Source: Laguncularia racemosa (Eukaryota; Streptophyta; Magnoliopsida; Myrtales; Combretaceae). Taken from it: a stretch of 64,000 nucleotides of DNA. The notes beneath the pieces were generated by a model. That model was not told the origin of the DNA, did no database searches, and saw nothing but the letters and a program-made list of their open reading frames with translations. The DNA is taken from positions 310,001 through 374,000 of the forward strand of contig JBBMOL010000285.1 of assembly GCA_037954665.1 (NCBI GenBank), read 5' to 3'. The position numbers and the translations under genes are program-made. How positions within the stretch are numbered: position 1 is the stretch's first letter; each line of letters starts with the position of its first letter. Of the stretch, positions 24,940 to 37,565 are shown piece by piece.

Positions 24940-25560
24940 TTGGTGTTGAAGTAAGGGTCCCCTACTGTGGATGAGTACAAAGCTAAGCTGAATTATCTCC
25001 TAAAATTCTTGCTTGAAACTTACAAAAATGGCGAGAAATTAAAGGTGCTAAATTTTATGAATGACTTGGAACAGCATGAAGTGAAAAGGTTTGAGTTGAA
25101 GGCTTATATAACTATAGTGAACAAGACAAAACTCATGGAACAAGGCAAGAGTTATATAAGAGAGCATGACATGAAGAGGGCCATAAAGCATGAGAAGAGG
25201 CCCATTTCTAATTTTACTTCTTTTGGTGTTAGATTTCCCTATAGTTATGCAAGTACAAAGCACATGTCGATGGTTAAGAAGCCCCAGCTAGCTCAACTTG
25301 TGAAGCCTACTCTCCCCAAGATTGATTAGAGATGCCATAGGTGTGATGGACCACATAAAATTGGAGAGTCTAAGTGGGATCCCAAAGCATGTTTAACATG
25401 TGAAAAAGAGAGCGACAAGAGTTATGAGCACCTAAATCTTACCTTGAGACCAGTTTTTTGCTAGAACTATAAGTAGAGGGGACATAAGAATGTTGAATGT
25501 AAGGAGAAGTAGAAGGGAAATGGAGCTAAGCCAATTGAGAAAGGGAAGTCAAGTGCTAAG
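24940..25560 (+). pseudogene. Ty3/gypsy gag fragment with two zinc-knuckle-like segments
   Basis: An open stretch at 24967-25329 followed by a stop and more similar frame resembles the C-terminal half of a gypsy Gag of the kind with 'YEAKF..L', here 'MDEYKAKLNYLLKF', then 'VKRFELKAYITIVNKT' (the '..FEL..F..VV.KA' region). After it comes a basic, proline-containing linker, a 'CHRCDGPHKIGE' segment, and a nucleic-acid-binding knuckle whose Cys-x2-Cys-x4-His-x4-Cys pattern reads C.NY..RGHKNVEC, so the second Cys is Tyr. No protease or RT follows. The orientation is opposite to G5, so this is a separate remnant. Confidence 0.7.
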
Positions 25561-26689
25561 ATTTTTGCCTTGCAACGTGAGGAGACTACTAAGATTAACA
25601 CTCTTATAAGTACACTCTAAATTTCCACTTAATGTGCATATGAGTTGATTGAGGAAACCCGAGATTTAAAGGGCATTCAAGCTATACTAATTTATTAGAT
25701 GTGTGGGTTTGAGAATTCCATTTAAGAAATTGATTTTAACTGTTCTCTTATCATTGCTTTTTGCTTCATATTATAAGCTTGATTGTACCTTGTGATTATT
25801 CTTATTAAGATGTTGAGATAAATGTTATTATACATTCTATGATGATGGGTTTAATGAATTGATAGTATTATTGACTTGATTTGATGTTGAATATTGATTA
25901 TTCAATGATTTAGCTATTATGTTTATTATCTAGATACTCAGTGCTTGGGCAACATTGTGTATTTAGATTAGGTTAGAGATACTTATGAGGGATTTAATAA
26001 CCTAAATAAATATATTTGGGGTTTTTGAAAAAGCGCATCATAGGGACATACAATTTTTTATAAAACTCATTAACTCACACAATTAATGCAATAAGAAATA
26101 CGGTTTCGGTCATGAGGATGTGTTTAACCTATTTCCCAACTAGAATAGTAATTCCAATGTGAGTGGGTTACCATTTAGCTAATAACTATAAATAAATCAC
26201 GTTAACGAAATGATTTATACAATGAGTAGAACTACGCTACTCTAAGAAGTAGGCAAGTTCTTATGAGTTTGGTTAAATCCTATGTAATTAACTTCAATAT
26301 CAATTTGAAGCATTACATCAATTCTAATAAAATTATATTTGCAAGCCTAAGATCTAATTTTTAGCATCTCATGATTCCTAGGAACTTGGATGTGTTGCTA
26401 GAACATTTGGCTTTTGTGTTCAATTAGTTTAATAGTTTTTACTTTCAATTTATCAGAATTTCGATTGCTTAGCTTAAGGATAAAATCATATAGTCTAGTA
26501 CATAGAACCTCAGCTCCTTATGGACAGAACTCGATACTCACTGGATGTTCTTATCATTACATTACACTCAAAAGACTGGCTAGTATTTAAATTACACTAT
26601 CATAGTAGAAGAGTAAACCAAGTATATTCATAAGATAATTAAGTCCTTTGGCTATTTTTCAAGTGATTAATCTAATTGGTAAATTTTTC
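25561..26689. other. No gene recognised
   Basis: AT-rich sequence with no coding homology. The expected protease of the gag remnant is not visible. Confidence 0.4.
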
Positions 26690-27300
26690 TCATCACTAGT
26701 GCTTGTAGCAAGGTTATAGTGACGATAGCGATAGTGATTACAATGATAGGGAAGATAGTAGTGATAGTAGTTGTGGCAAAAATCAATACTAAAACAGTGG
26801 TAGTGGGTGACAATATATGATGGTGGTGAGAGTGTAAAGGTATTAATGGTGGTGGCAACATTGGTGGTGGTCATCATAAGGTGGCAAAGCCTAGTAGTAA
26901 GTTGGTAGAACTTGATGGTGATGCAACAATGGTAGCTGTACGACGGCAATAATAACATTAGCAATTATACTAGTGATGGTGATTCATGGGTGATGATGAT
27001 GTAGTGATGGTAGTGAGATTATAAGGATAGTAGTGGTGGTAGGTATTGGTATTAGCAATGGTAAACACTATAATGATGGTGGTGTTAAAGGTGTAATGTT
27101 ACTAATAGTGATATAGGTGCGATGGCTATAATAAAGCTACAATAGTTGTAATTGTGGTGGTGGGGGTGGCATAAAGGTGAAGTTTATGATGACAGTGGTT
27201 GTGTGATGATGAAGGTGGTGGTAATGGTGATGGTAATAGTGTCAATTGCATGGAGTGGTGGTAGTGGTGGTGGTGCAATATTGATGCAGTTTTGATGAGG
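26690..27300. repeat. Low-complexity GTG/GAT-rich tract
   Basis: A 600-bp stretch built mainly of irregular GTGGTG, GATGGT, AATGGTG and ATAGTG trinucleotides on the plus strand. The C/A-rich minus strand yields His-, Thr- and Ile-rich open frames that are compositional artefacts. Confidence 0.75.
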
Positions 27301-29098
27301 GTAAAATGTTTGAGTAATTATAATACCTATTCAATTTCCAAAAAGAATAATTAATAATATCTTCTAATAGAAGGTAATTAATGTTCCCTATTGAGAAGGA
27401 ATTAAAATATATATGTAAAAAAAAAAAGGCAAAAGCTTTCTTGAGCAGTTATTCTCCAATTAAATTTCAAGTAAACAAGTAAGTAAAAATTATTTTAAGA
27501 ATAACTATTACATTCCTCCTATTATCATAAAGTAAACAAGTTGCTCTTTTTTCATTGTGACATTCAAAGCCAAATGACCATTTTACTCATAGTTTACATG
27601 GAAAATTACTCCTTTACTTTTAGATTTAGTTTAACTTTTTGGTCATTTCATAGTGCTTCGATGGATTTTTGACAATACAAAATCAAATGGAAATATGAAT
27701 CAATACTAATATAGGAGTCTAAATTAGCTCAAAATCAATTACTTAAAATTTGAGTTAAGCTTCCAAGTAGATAAAATAAAATTTTTAAACTTTGAGCTAG
27801 ATGTGAGTTAAGTTTGCTCAAGCTTAGAATGTATAGATTGAGTCAAATTCAATTGGTCCACATGCTAGCTTAACTCTTTTTTTTTTATCCTTATATGGTT
27901 CTATAAGACGATTTCACTAAGAACCATATGCATTTTAATTCTAAAACGTGGATACTATTAATTTCACATATAAATACCAAAAACTTTAAAATTGAAAAAA
28001 ACAAAAATAAAGAAAGTTTTTTATTGAGTGGGTATCTAAGTTATTTGCACAAATCTCTTCATAGTTTAGGCAATTGATTTTTATGGGCCCAATGAAAATT
28101 CTTAACAAATTTACCCAATTCTATTTTTTATGCCCTTTTTGCTATGAGAGAAGTGGTATTTTCTCTTGAATTTATTCCGTCACCTTTACTTCCTTTAAAC
28201 TAAATAGTAAATATAGTGTAATCTTATGGGTAAATGTGGGGTCCAGATAGCATGCATATGTGTAACTATTATATTAAAGCATCAGAATGATTTGGTATCT
28301 CACATATCTAGAAATATCATTGTAATCTATATTATTAAGTAAAAACAAAAAACTTATATGGAAGATATAATTATGATCATACTTAAAAAAGTGAGATAGA
28401 AGTTGCAAAAAATGAGATGTCATTCCCCACAACCTAGAATACGACAAGCTTGCCACATACCCAATAACGAAGTGTGGATATGCTAAGAGCCAATAGCTTG
28501 CTATTATCCACTCTACCAAATATACTCATAAAAGAACTTCTCAAATCAAATTCATACTTTTCTTGCTCATAACAAACTATTTTAAGTTTACCAAAACCAC
28601 TATGATTAACATTATTTGAAAGAAAAATTCGAATCTTACTTAGTCTAGCAAATAACAATTAAATGTAAAAGTCTTTTTAAGATAAGATTGATCCAACTTT
28701 AGGTCAAACTAACAATAATTGTCTCATAACACAAACTATTGCAATAAAAAATAAATTGTCTAATCTTTGTAGTCTTTAAAAGCACAAGGTCCAGGCCACT
28801 AAAATACATATCATTGTTAGAATTTGTGACTCTTTTTCATTACCACGAGTCATGATTATAATTAAATGTTGGTCAAATAATATTAAAACTTCAACCTAAT
28901 TTAATAATCTTAGAATTACGAAGGATCATAATTATAATTAAATGTTAGTTAAATTATCATAATTGATTGTTGGTAAAATCATCATAATTAAGATGTGGAG
29001 ATGTCTTTTAATGGTATATGAAGAGATATAACCCTCTCTCTATCCCTTATATATATATATACACATGTATAAGTGAATACTATCAAAGTATTTAAACG
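27301..29098. other. No gene recognised
   Basis: AT-rich. Two overlapping minus-strand frames at 28274-28658 (81 and 74 codons) are free of stops by length, but I recognise no domain in them. A 'cataattataattaaatgtt' type block occurs twice, near 28850 and 28926. Confidence 0.35.
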
Positions 29099-29814
29099 GA
29101 TCCTATAAAGTCCTAAAATTTTAAACAACTATATGGAAAATTAAAGAAAATAAGTAGAATAATAAATACTTCTAGGTTAAGGTAGCGAGAGGAACAAATT
29201 CGTAATATTAAAAACTTTGGAAAATGTACGATAAAAATTCAAATATTGCAACACATAAATTTTATTTTAATATTTCGCGATAATAATAGGTTTTAAAAAC
29301 AAAACAATTAGAAAGAACGAACAAATTGAATTATATGAAATATATTACCGAATAAATTTAGGAAGTGAAGTGATCAAAAAATATCTAAATATAAACATAT
29401 AAATGAATAAATAAAAATAATCATAAGTCCTTTAGTTCGAGTAAATTAAATTAAAAGAATAAATTCTCCAAAACACAATTTTCAAACAATATTGAGTTAA
29501 ATAATGAAATTAATTGAAACTATAGATTTAGGAATTTCAAATGAAAATTTTGAGTAAATATTTATGTCCGAAATAATCAAATTAGCTTAGACGTAAGCTT
29601 TCATAATAAAATGCTAAAAATATAAAATTTAAAGATATTTTTGTACGCTAACAAAATATTAAAATAGAAGCATTTATACTATAAAATATAATCAAAATAT
29701 AATATAATATATATATATAAAAAAAAAAGATTTTTCAAAATCTGCCGCACGTCACGTTTGTCCCATCCATTAAGTTAAGTGGCGGCTACAGCTGCAGCAC
29801 AACAGGTCGAAGCC

Positions 29815-29960
29815 GTCCTTCCTCCCTTCCCTTTTTCTTTCTTTCCCTTCTTCTTTCTTCTTCTCCTTCTCCTCCTGGATTGCGTCTCCCCTACCCTTCC
29901 CTTGTCCTGCGTTTCCCTTTCTTCCTTCTTCCTTCCCCTCATTTTCGTAGCTCCTTAACG
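29815..29960. repeat. Pyrimidine-rich tract in LTR A
   Basis: Nearly pure C/T on the plus strand (CTTCC/CTTTC words). The matching tract in B is 54110-54270. The local rise in GC here and just downstream contrasts with the AT-rich start of the LTR. Confidence 0.8.
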
Positions 29961-30239
29961 TCGGTGCTATCTCCTCTTCGTCACTCTCTCCATCACACCC
30001 TCTTCCCACTCTAACTCCAACTCCACCTGGCTGAAAACTTCCAGTTTGTGATCGCTTAAGGTGATGGCTCTCTTAAAATTTGGCTCGTGCTTTCTGAGTC
30101 CGTAGTTGGCATTGCCAGTTGAAAAACCATAGGTGGCCTCAGTCGAAAGTCCCATTGCTTATATGGTGTTGTGCTGGGCTCCGAGGACGACCATGGGGTG
30201 GCTAATCTCATCGAACACAGATGGCTCAGCTCTAAGATA

Positions 30240-30530
30240 GCAACAGTGGCAACAGCAACCGTAACGACAATAGCCACACGACAACAACCACAACGATGGC
30301 AACCACGACAGCTACACAACGACAACAGCAGCAAAAGTGGAAGAAGAAGGGGAGTATGTGTGGATGTGCCTGAGGTAGAGGAGTTGCCCTGTGGTAACCA
30401 TGTAGGTGAGTGTGTGCAAGGGAGGAAGACAACAACAATAGCAACGACGATCCTAATGGTAACAGCAACTACGACTCCAACAGTGGCAGCAACAACGACC
30501 TTAACGACAACAGCAATAGCAGCAACATCC
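30240..30530. repeat. CAA/CAG/ACG-rich trinucleotide segment in LTR A
   Basis: Imperfect CAACAACG-type repeats. The counterpart in B is 54310-54620. Long open frames on both strands follow from the triplet bias. Confidence 0.75.
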
Positions 30531-30629
30531 CTAGGTGATCAGGTCCTAAGCATACGTATATTAATGGACCAACAGGGAGGAAAGGATGAAGTGGAGGAGA
30601 ATGTGAGAAAGAAATGTTGTCCAGCAAGG

Positions 30630-30870
30630 TGACGTCTAGCTGGGGTGAAGCCGTGAGGGAAGGGGAAGAAAAGAAAAAGGAAAAAGGAAAGAAGGGAAGC
30701 AGCGTGGAAGGGAGGAGAGAAAGTGGAAGAAAAGAAAAAGGAAAAAAAAGGAGAAGGAAAGGGAAGAAAAGAAGAGGGAAAAGAGGAAGAAGGGAGGCTA
30801 GCATGGAAGAGGAGGAAAAGGAAGAGGAAAAGGAGTCGGCGAGAGAAGAAGGAAAAGAATGGGAAATTAG
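30630..30870. repeat. Purine-rich tract in LTR A
   Basis: GGAAG/GAAAAG-rich on the plus strand, almost without pyrimidines over long runs. A second purine-rich stretch lies at about 31550-31920. Confidence 0.8.
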
Positions 30871-30879
30871 ATGTAAATG

Positions 30880-31560
30880 GGTGTGTGTAAGAATGTGTGT
30901 ATGTGTATGTAATGGTGCGTAGTGTGTGAGGGTGTGTATGTAATGGTGCGTAGTGTGTAAGGGTGTGTATGTATGTGTAAGGAAGGAGGAGCCGAGTGTG
31001 TAGTGCGTGTGGAGTATGTGATATGTGTGTATATGTATGAAAGACGTGTGGTGTGTAGGTATGTGTATATGTATATGGAAGGAGTGGTGTGTGTGGGTAT
31101 GTATGTATGTGTGTGAAATGGTGTATGGTGTATGGACATGTGTGTGTAAGTATGGAAGTTGAGGATGGTATATATAGGATGTGTATATAGGAGTATGAGA
31201 TGATGTGTGGGGTGTGAACTTGTGTGTATGGGTACAAAAGGTGAATGTAGTGTGTGCGAAGTATGTGGGTGCATGTGTATTGGTGGTATGAGGTGTATGA
31301 GGAGTATGTGCGTATATGTGTATCGATGGTGAGAGACGTGAATGGAGTATGTATGTATGTACTAGTGGTGTGTGTGTATGTGGACTTGAGGAGAAAGGAG
31401 AATAATAAAGTGCAATTGTGTGTGTATGTAATTAGGTGTATGGAATGGTTATGTGTATGTATGTGTAGGTGTGTGCGGAGTGTGTATGTGTACGAATGGG
31501 AATGTGCTGGTGTATGTACGTAGTGTAGGTGTAAGGTGTGTAAGTGAGGTTCGGTGTGTA
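30880..31560. repeat. TGTG/TATG-rich tract in LTR A
   Basis: Alternating TG with TATG and GTGTG words over about 680 bp; expanded to 1.6 kb in B. The minus strand gives Thr/His/Tyr/Ile-rich artefact frames. Confidence 0.85.
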
Positions 31561-34127
31561 GGAGATAAGAAGTAGAGAAAGGGAAAAAGAATCAAGTTAA
31601 GAAATGAAGGAGAAGAAAAGGAAAATGGAAGATTTCTAGAAAGGAGGAAAAACATGGAGGATTAGAAGGGAAGAATTGAAATATACACATGCATAAGTGT
31701 GGGCTAGAGAAGAGTGAAGAGGAATGAGAAGAAGAAGTGGGAAATTAAAGAAGTCCGAGGGGTTGAGGGGAGCTTGGAAAGGAGACAAGGGGAAAGTTAT
31801 GGTAAGGGAGTCAAAAGGGAAGAAGAGAATAAGGAAAAGGGAAAAGGGAAAGTTGAAAGAAGGAGAAAGTGAGAATTAAAGATGGAAAAAGGGTGAGGAA
31901 AGGAGAAGGAGAGTCAAGAAATTAAAGGCAAGGAGATATTGATCTTGTGTATGTACATAGGTGAAGCTTGCGTGTACGAATGAATATGATGTTATCGCGA
32001 TGGAGGTGGGTAAGTATGTGTATAAGGAGTGGTTGATGTATGTATGGTGATAAAACCGTGAGTGAGGATGAAAACTAGTAGAAAGGACCGAAAACCCTAT
32101 AGGTGAAGACTTCACGCCTTGCCATCAAACGTAAGATGAGCAAAGTACATGTATCAGATGCTAGAAAACTACCAAAGTTAGGTGGAGATATGGCCTTCTA
32201 TAGTTGGTTGAAGAAGCATTGCAGAAGGACACTGGTTTTAAGAGGAAAGCAAAAGGGTTACTTGTTGGAATTACTCGACTCCGGCTAGGACTATGGTGAC
32301 CCTAAACACGTGAGTGGGAAACTTAATGATATGCTACCATGTTGTGTTGTATGTTGATTACTATACATGTGAAATTGCTATTTTTTGTGTTTGCAATTTA
32401 ATGTGATTATTGTTGAGTTGAGTCATAGTGGGGATTGATGAGTTAGGGAAAAAGTCATAAAGAATATAGTGGATGGTATGGTTTGGGGGCTTTAGATGCC
32501 ATTACCTTAATGATAGCATCTAATGCCATATTGTTAGAGCTATAACCATAAACCTAACCCATGCTTTAAAACTGTTTTCTTCCAAATCAAACTAGAACAT
32601 AGAAACCTAGCTTTTCCTTCTATAGCTACCGAATAGGTGTGCTTAGTTGGAATAGGGTCTATAGATGTCATTATGTATACATATTAGAGTCGATTCCTGA
32701 ATGTGTACATATACTTAGGCAAGCTTATTTCCCTATTATATCTACATAACACACTCATGAACCCAACCATATAAATCATGAGTGAAATCTTAATTTTTTT
32801 AACTCAACGGCCATATTTTCTTGCCCTCTTAAGTATGTAAGGGAAGGTGTCTAGTAAATCATCTTTAATTAAAGATATGTTGCGTGCATACCTATATGTG
32901 TAGATACATATATATTATACACAAATTTCTTGAGGACATTAAATTGAAAATACAAGACAACCTTGTTGGCTTTCAAAAGTGAGAATGATAAAGCAATTGA
33001 GAAGTGCAATGACACAGAGGTGTTAAAGAAGATGATTGTAAATCAACCCCGAGTGGTTGGTTTGACATTTAAGACAAATGACACAGAAGTATCAGAGATG
33101 ATGATTGTAAGTTAACCCCGAGTGGTTGGTTTAACATTTAAAAGAAATGGCACAGCGAGGTGCCGAGTTAATTTAATCTATTGTAAGACTGGATAGTCTA
33201 TGTCCACGAAGTTTGGGTTCAATGTCAATTTGTGTGATAAGAAAGGTAAGATCTTTATTGTTGTGGTGATAGTGAAATGAGATGCTTGATAGTTACTTCA
33301 TTGTTTGAATGAGATTTAGTTGTGATTGAATATGTTGTTTGATCACCTTAAATCAATTAATTAAGGAAGTGGACCTAATTAAAACTAGATACGCATTTCT
33401 ACGAGACATTGCATGAGACCATCATTGCTATAGGATGCATTGGAAGTGATCAAGAGGATTGTTGTTCCGTTAAGTGCGAACTAAGTGATTAGGGGATTGT
33501 CGCGCCTTGACAATTCCGAGTCCGACTTGTCCTTGAGGATTTAGCTCCGTTTGGTGTAGAAAGGCACAAGAGCGTTCACTATTGAGTTAAAAAGATATCA
33601 TAATTATCAAAGTGATAAGATAAATAAATCGGGTAATGACCTGAGCACTAATGATAGCTTCGGAATCCCCAACCCAAGGTCAAGGGGGTGTAAACCCTAA
33701 ACCTCACGTCAGCTACTGGAAGACCACGTGAGATGCTGCATTCCTATGGTTGCTCATGCATAGCATATGTTTGATAACTTGATTTGAATTTCCTTGTGTG
33801 TACGTAGCATTGAAAGTGTTAATATCCCATTCACTGAGCCATAGTGTGCTCACCCCCTCACAGATTCTTTTGTAGATAGCGATTACGAAAGCTCAGGATG
33901 GGATAAAATGTAAAGTGTTGAGAGTTTTTAGAAAACCAGAACAACAAAGTAAGAATTGTGAAGAATAGATTGTTTAGATGAAATGTTAGGACCCTTATGT
34001 AAATAGAATTTGAAATTGAGAAACCTAGGGTTTATCCTATTTTACTGATTGGTAGGGGATATCGATTCTCTACGATCATGGTTGATAGTGGAGACTTCTA
34101 GGCTGCTTTTCGGGGCGTAACAGATTC

Positions 34128-34885
34128 ATTATCACAAAACCACCATAAAATTTAAGGGTTAAGAGAGAGAAATCATTATATTAAAGGAATAAGGTGTTTC
34201 AAACAAATAAGGTATTCTTCATTTTCAAGATTAGGAGAAAATACAATATTATGGCTATAAACAAAGGTATGAAAACTATTCATTACATCTATGTGAAAAA
34301 TCATGAAATTCAAAAATCTTGAAAGTACTTGTAAAAATAATTATGTCATGTGATTATAAAATTTACTTACATGTGGTATCAAAGCCTTAGTTAGAAAACT
34401 TATGACTTTCTATTATATTTATGAAATTTAAATTTATCAAAATATTTTAATTATAATCGTTGATTAAGTGAAAACATGAACTCATGATTTATGAGAATAT
34501 CCAAACCATAGGAGAATAGTAAAATAACAAAAAATAATTATTAGAATATAATGGTCATTTTATTTTTAAATTGTCATTATGGTTGTCATAGACCCCAATG
34601 CCAAATATGTTTGATTTAAAATATCTCCATTTGTTGATTTTCTGTTTGATTTTAGATCATTGAATTAAACATTGGTGGTGAAATAAATAATTAATTAATT
34701 AAAAGGAAGAGGAAATAGAAATAAATATTTGAATACCCACATAATAGAATTATATCATAGTATATCAATGTTAAATTTGTACACTATTATAGCATAAGAT
34801 ATAAAAGACTAATTTTTGTATTATTATGTGTGTATGAAATTTAAATGATGGATGATTCACTACTTTGATCTAATTACATAACATG
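34128..34885. other. No gene recognised; flank between LTR A and the Copia element
   Basis: AT-rich sequence without coding homology. ACATG at 34881-34885 is the presumed left TSD of the SIRE-type Copia element; its partner lies beyond the window. Confidence 0.5.
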
Positions 34886-35289
34886 TGTTGGTCCCAAAGA
34901 ATAACCAAGAAGGAAGGTGAATTGGTCATTAAAAAAAAAAACAAATTAACTTTCTTTCTTGAAATTAGATCGTGTCCCAGGTTAATTGTTTATAAATGAT
35001 GACTTTGAATTCTCTTTGCAAATACAATAAATAATTAACTGCACGAAAATAAAAAGTAGAGTAAGAAAAGTTTGTGCAAGGGTTTATAGAGGTTCCACCT
35101 CAAATGTCAATCATCTCTTCCAGCTCTAAGCCAGGGGAGTAGTATTCCATACCGGTATGTTCCACTATATCCAAACAAAGATAAGCTTACAAATATGAAC
35201 TACAATTCACTCTATCAAACCATGCTATTACTTAGCTACCTCTAAACTCAAAGCCTATTTATAATCTAACTCTCACAAAATATCAAAAT
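34886..35289 (-). repeat. Copia 3' LTR, distal (R-U5) piece
   Basis: Left edge TGTTGGTCCCAAAG (LTR end ..CCAACA in the minus orientation). It contains the minus-strand promoter box TATAAATA (35256-35263). It is cut at 35289 by G2 and continues at 50907. Confidence 0.75.
35256..35263 (-). promoter_or_regulatory. TATA box in the Copia LTR
   Basis: Minus-strand TATAAATAGGC, a canonical plant TATA context. It places the presumed transcription start 25-35 bp further left. Confidence 0.6.
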
Positions 35290-35491
35290 TGACGTAATGA
35301 GTAGCGTGAAAACACAAGACCAATCGACGATCGATCTCAAAAATCAAAAGAAAGTGACAAACATTTTCTCAAGAATGTCCAAAATTGTAGTATATGAAAA
35401 GATAAAAACTAAAAACCAAAAAGAGCACTATCAAACCCTAATCATCCTTCACTAACTTGTCAACATGGTTCAGCATGGTCTTTAACACGAG
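35290..35491 (-). repeat. G2 3' LTR, left piece
   Basis: Matches 44197-44400: the same 'gaaaacacaagaccaatc' block, 'gataaaaactaaaaacc' and 'cttcactaacttgtc'. The extreme left 12 bases differ from the other LTR only by transitions. Interrupted by G1 after 35491; resumes at 40476. Confidence 0.8.
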
Positions 35492-36505
35492 TGATGAGAA
35501 ATTTTCCGGCATCGCCTATACCTTCAGAACTAGATTTGGCTGATGATCCAAATCGCTTATATTTTTACTTCATATCTTTTTATCTAATAATAATTTGAGA
35601 AATAATCTTACAAGTACAATAATAATTCTCCATGGGATGCTAATATGTCTTACACTAGTTAATGGCTACGAGACATCTTTAGATTTACAATCAAAGACCC
35701 ACTACGATTGTTTCCATTTCAAAGCATTGGCTCATGAAGCTTTATGATATTTTTGTACTTTGTAATTGTTCGATGGACTATTTTATGTTGTATTTTCTTT
35801 TGGAACACTTTCATTTTGATTGTAGTTTCCATTTAGGACCAGCCACCTTAAAAGTGGCATAGTTGTAATTTTGTGCATTTTCTAACCCTAAATGGAGCAA
35901 GTATAAATACTTGCTTACAGTAGGGTTTGAAGAGGCCATTTTTCATATTAGAACATCACATTTTCGTGAGAGAGCTTAGGGTTTCCCTAGTTCAATTTCC
36001 TCTTATCAATTTCAATCCTAAGAGTTGAGATTGTGGCGAGTGCAACAATTGAAATTGTGAGTCATGTCAATTTCTAATTGTTGTGTTTCTTTTTCTTCTC
36101 TAGTGTGTAACATCTAGGGTTGGATTCGAACATTTCTTGGTCAAATTTGAATTGGTATCAATTCGAAAAAGTGTGTTTATTTTGAGTAATTATCATACTT
36201 ATGATTCAACATCAACATTTGTTTGTCATTTTGAACAGTGAATTGGATATTGTGGGAAGGGAGGTTTTCGGAATTGGTTCTTGTTCATCTTGATGTATTT
36301 CATGTGGAATTCATTTGTGATTATTTTATATTGAAGAAATTATCTTTGTGGAATTGAATTGCAACAATTGAGCATTCAGAACTTATTGCATTTTCACCAT
36401 GGATTCACGCAATTTCCTAGCTTATTGAACCAGATTTGATCTTGTGAATTGAAGTTGTTTCTTTGATTCATTTGCATGTTCGTAATCTTGGTTTTAGGCA
36501 CATCA
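35492..36505 (+). repeat. G1 5' LTR
   Basis: 1014 bp, TGATGAGAAA to ..GGCACATCA. TATA box TATAAATA at 35902-35909 in the near-palindrome GCAAGTATAAATACTTGC. Confidence 0.93.
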
Positions 36506-36511
36506 TCTTTT

Positions 36512-36523
36512 TGGTATCAAAGC
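36512..36523 (+). other. G1 primer-binding site
   Basis: TGGTATCAAAGC differs from the initiator tRNA-Met complement by one base (G to A). It lies 6 bases from the LTR end. Confidence 0.88.
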
Positions 36524-37565
36524 TTGAGGTTTAAGAGGAGAGATTTGTCAATTAAGATTTCGAAAATTAAGGGTTGTTGTATTATCATCTTGAACCAAAT
36601 TGTAGAAGTGGAAATTGAAGTATTTGATTATGTTGTTAAGGTATTATGATTGTTGCTTGTTGATGTAGACGTAGAGCATTTGTAATTTCTTTTTTCCTCT
36701 TGAGTTGATCGTGATTTATTAAAGGGAAGTGAACATTGTGATTATTTGAGGAAAGTGGAATTTCGAGAATTGATTTTGTTACCTTCATCTTTGCCGTGAG
36801 TTATTTGTTTAAGGAAGAAGGGGAAGTTCTTGAATTGAATTGAATTTCGGAAATTGAGTTTGTTAACTTCATCCTTGCCGTGAGTTATTTGTTTGAGGAA
36901 GAAGGGGAAGTTCTTGAAATGAATTCCATAATTTGGGGTTCAAATAGTTGAAGCATTGTTAATTAGTGTATGTTGTTTCCTTAACATTGTGGAATTGGAA
37001 GGGTCATTTTTTTTGCAGAATTGTTCAACTTGCATGGAGAATTAGGAAACTATTTTGAATTCAAATCAATCATCAGTTATAGAGTTATTGTGTATTAATC
37101 ACTTTAATTGCACATTAACTAGTTGGAATCAATTGTTTGCCATTTGGAGAAGTATCCATATTTGGTTCCATTTTGTTGTTGTTGCCATGGAGTGAAGTGC
37201 TACACCATGATTGTTAGTGTTGTGTGTAGTGAAGGGTTGAAACGTGTTATAGTTTGTTTTTGTTGAAGTTTAAGAGTGTGTGAGTGTACCGTAAAGTGTA
37301 TGCTATGGTTTGAAGTGAGATTGTGTTGTTAAAGTGAGTGTCTTGTGGATTATAGAAGTGTTGCAACGTGTTGTGTTGATTGTGTTATGGAGAAGAGTGT
37401 TACACGTGGATTGTAAGAGTATACATGTGCCTTGAGTGAAGTTAAGTGGAGTTGCATGTTTTTCTTTTCTAGTGGTTGTTGTGTGGCGTTAGAAGCAATG
37501 TGATTATGAGGTGTACCCCTTTGCTTCAAATTGTCCTTGTGGTTCAATATACCAAGTCTACAACT
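36524..37565 (+). other. G1 untranslated leader
   Basis: About 1 kb between PBS and the first in-frame gag ATG, without coding homology. The phrase 'ccgtgagttatttgttt.aggaagaagggg' occurs twice (about 36795 and 36880). The general composition (GTTGTG, GAATTG words) resembles the leader of G3. Confidence 0.6.

Larger units (their letters stand above)
29099..34127 (+). mobile_element. Solo LTR A of a very-long-LTR retrotransposon family
   Basis: The unit at 29104-34122 (5019 bp) is flanked by GATCC (29099-29103) and GATTC (34123-34127), a 5-bp TSD with one transition. It begins TATAAAG, corresponding to TGTAAAG in copy B, and ends ..CGTAACA, corresponding to ..CATGACA in B. Alignment to B (53669-58866) covers both ends: an AT-rich first 650 bp, a pyrimidine tract, a CAA-rich segment, a TGTG-rich segment and a conserved last 2 kb. 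A carries an extra block of about 290 bp at 29170-29460; B carries about 130 bp extra before its end. There is no PBS after it and no coding sequence, so it is a solo LTR. The lineage is not established; a Ty3/gypsy group with multi-kilobase LTRs is my inference. Confidence 0.82.

Noticed and set aside
26659..26964. 101- and 64-codon minus-strand frames
   Set aside because: Low-complexity CAC/ATC triplets; no domain.
28274..28658. Two overlapping minus-strand frames as a host exon
   Set aside because: No recognisable domain and no splice context; left as unassigned.
30539..31274. 232- and 135-codon minus-strand frames in LTR A
   Set aside because: Same compositional artefact of the TG-rich and purine-rich tracts.
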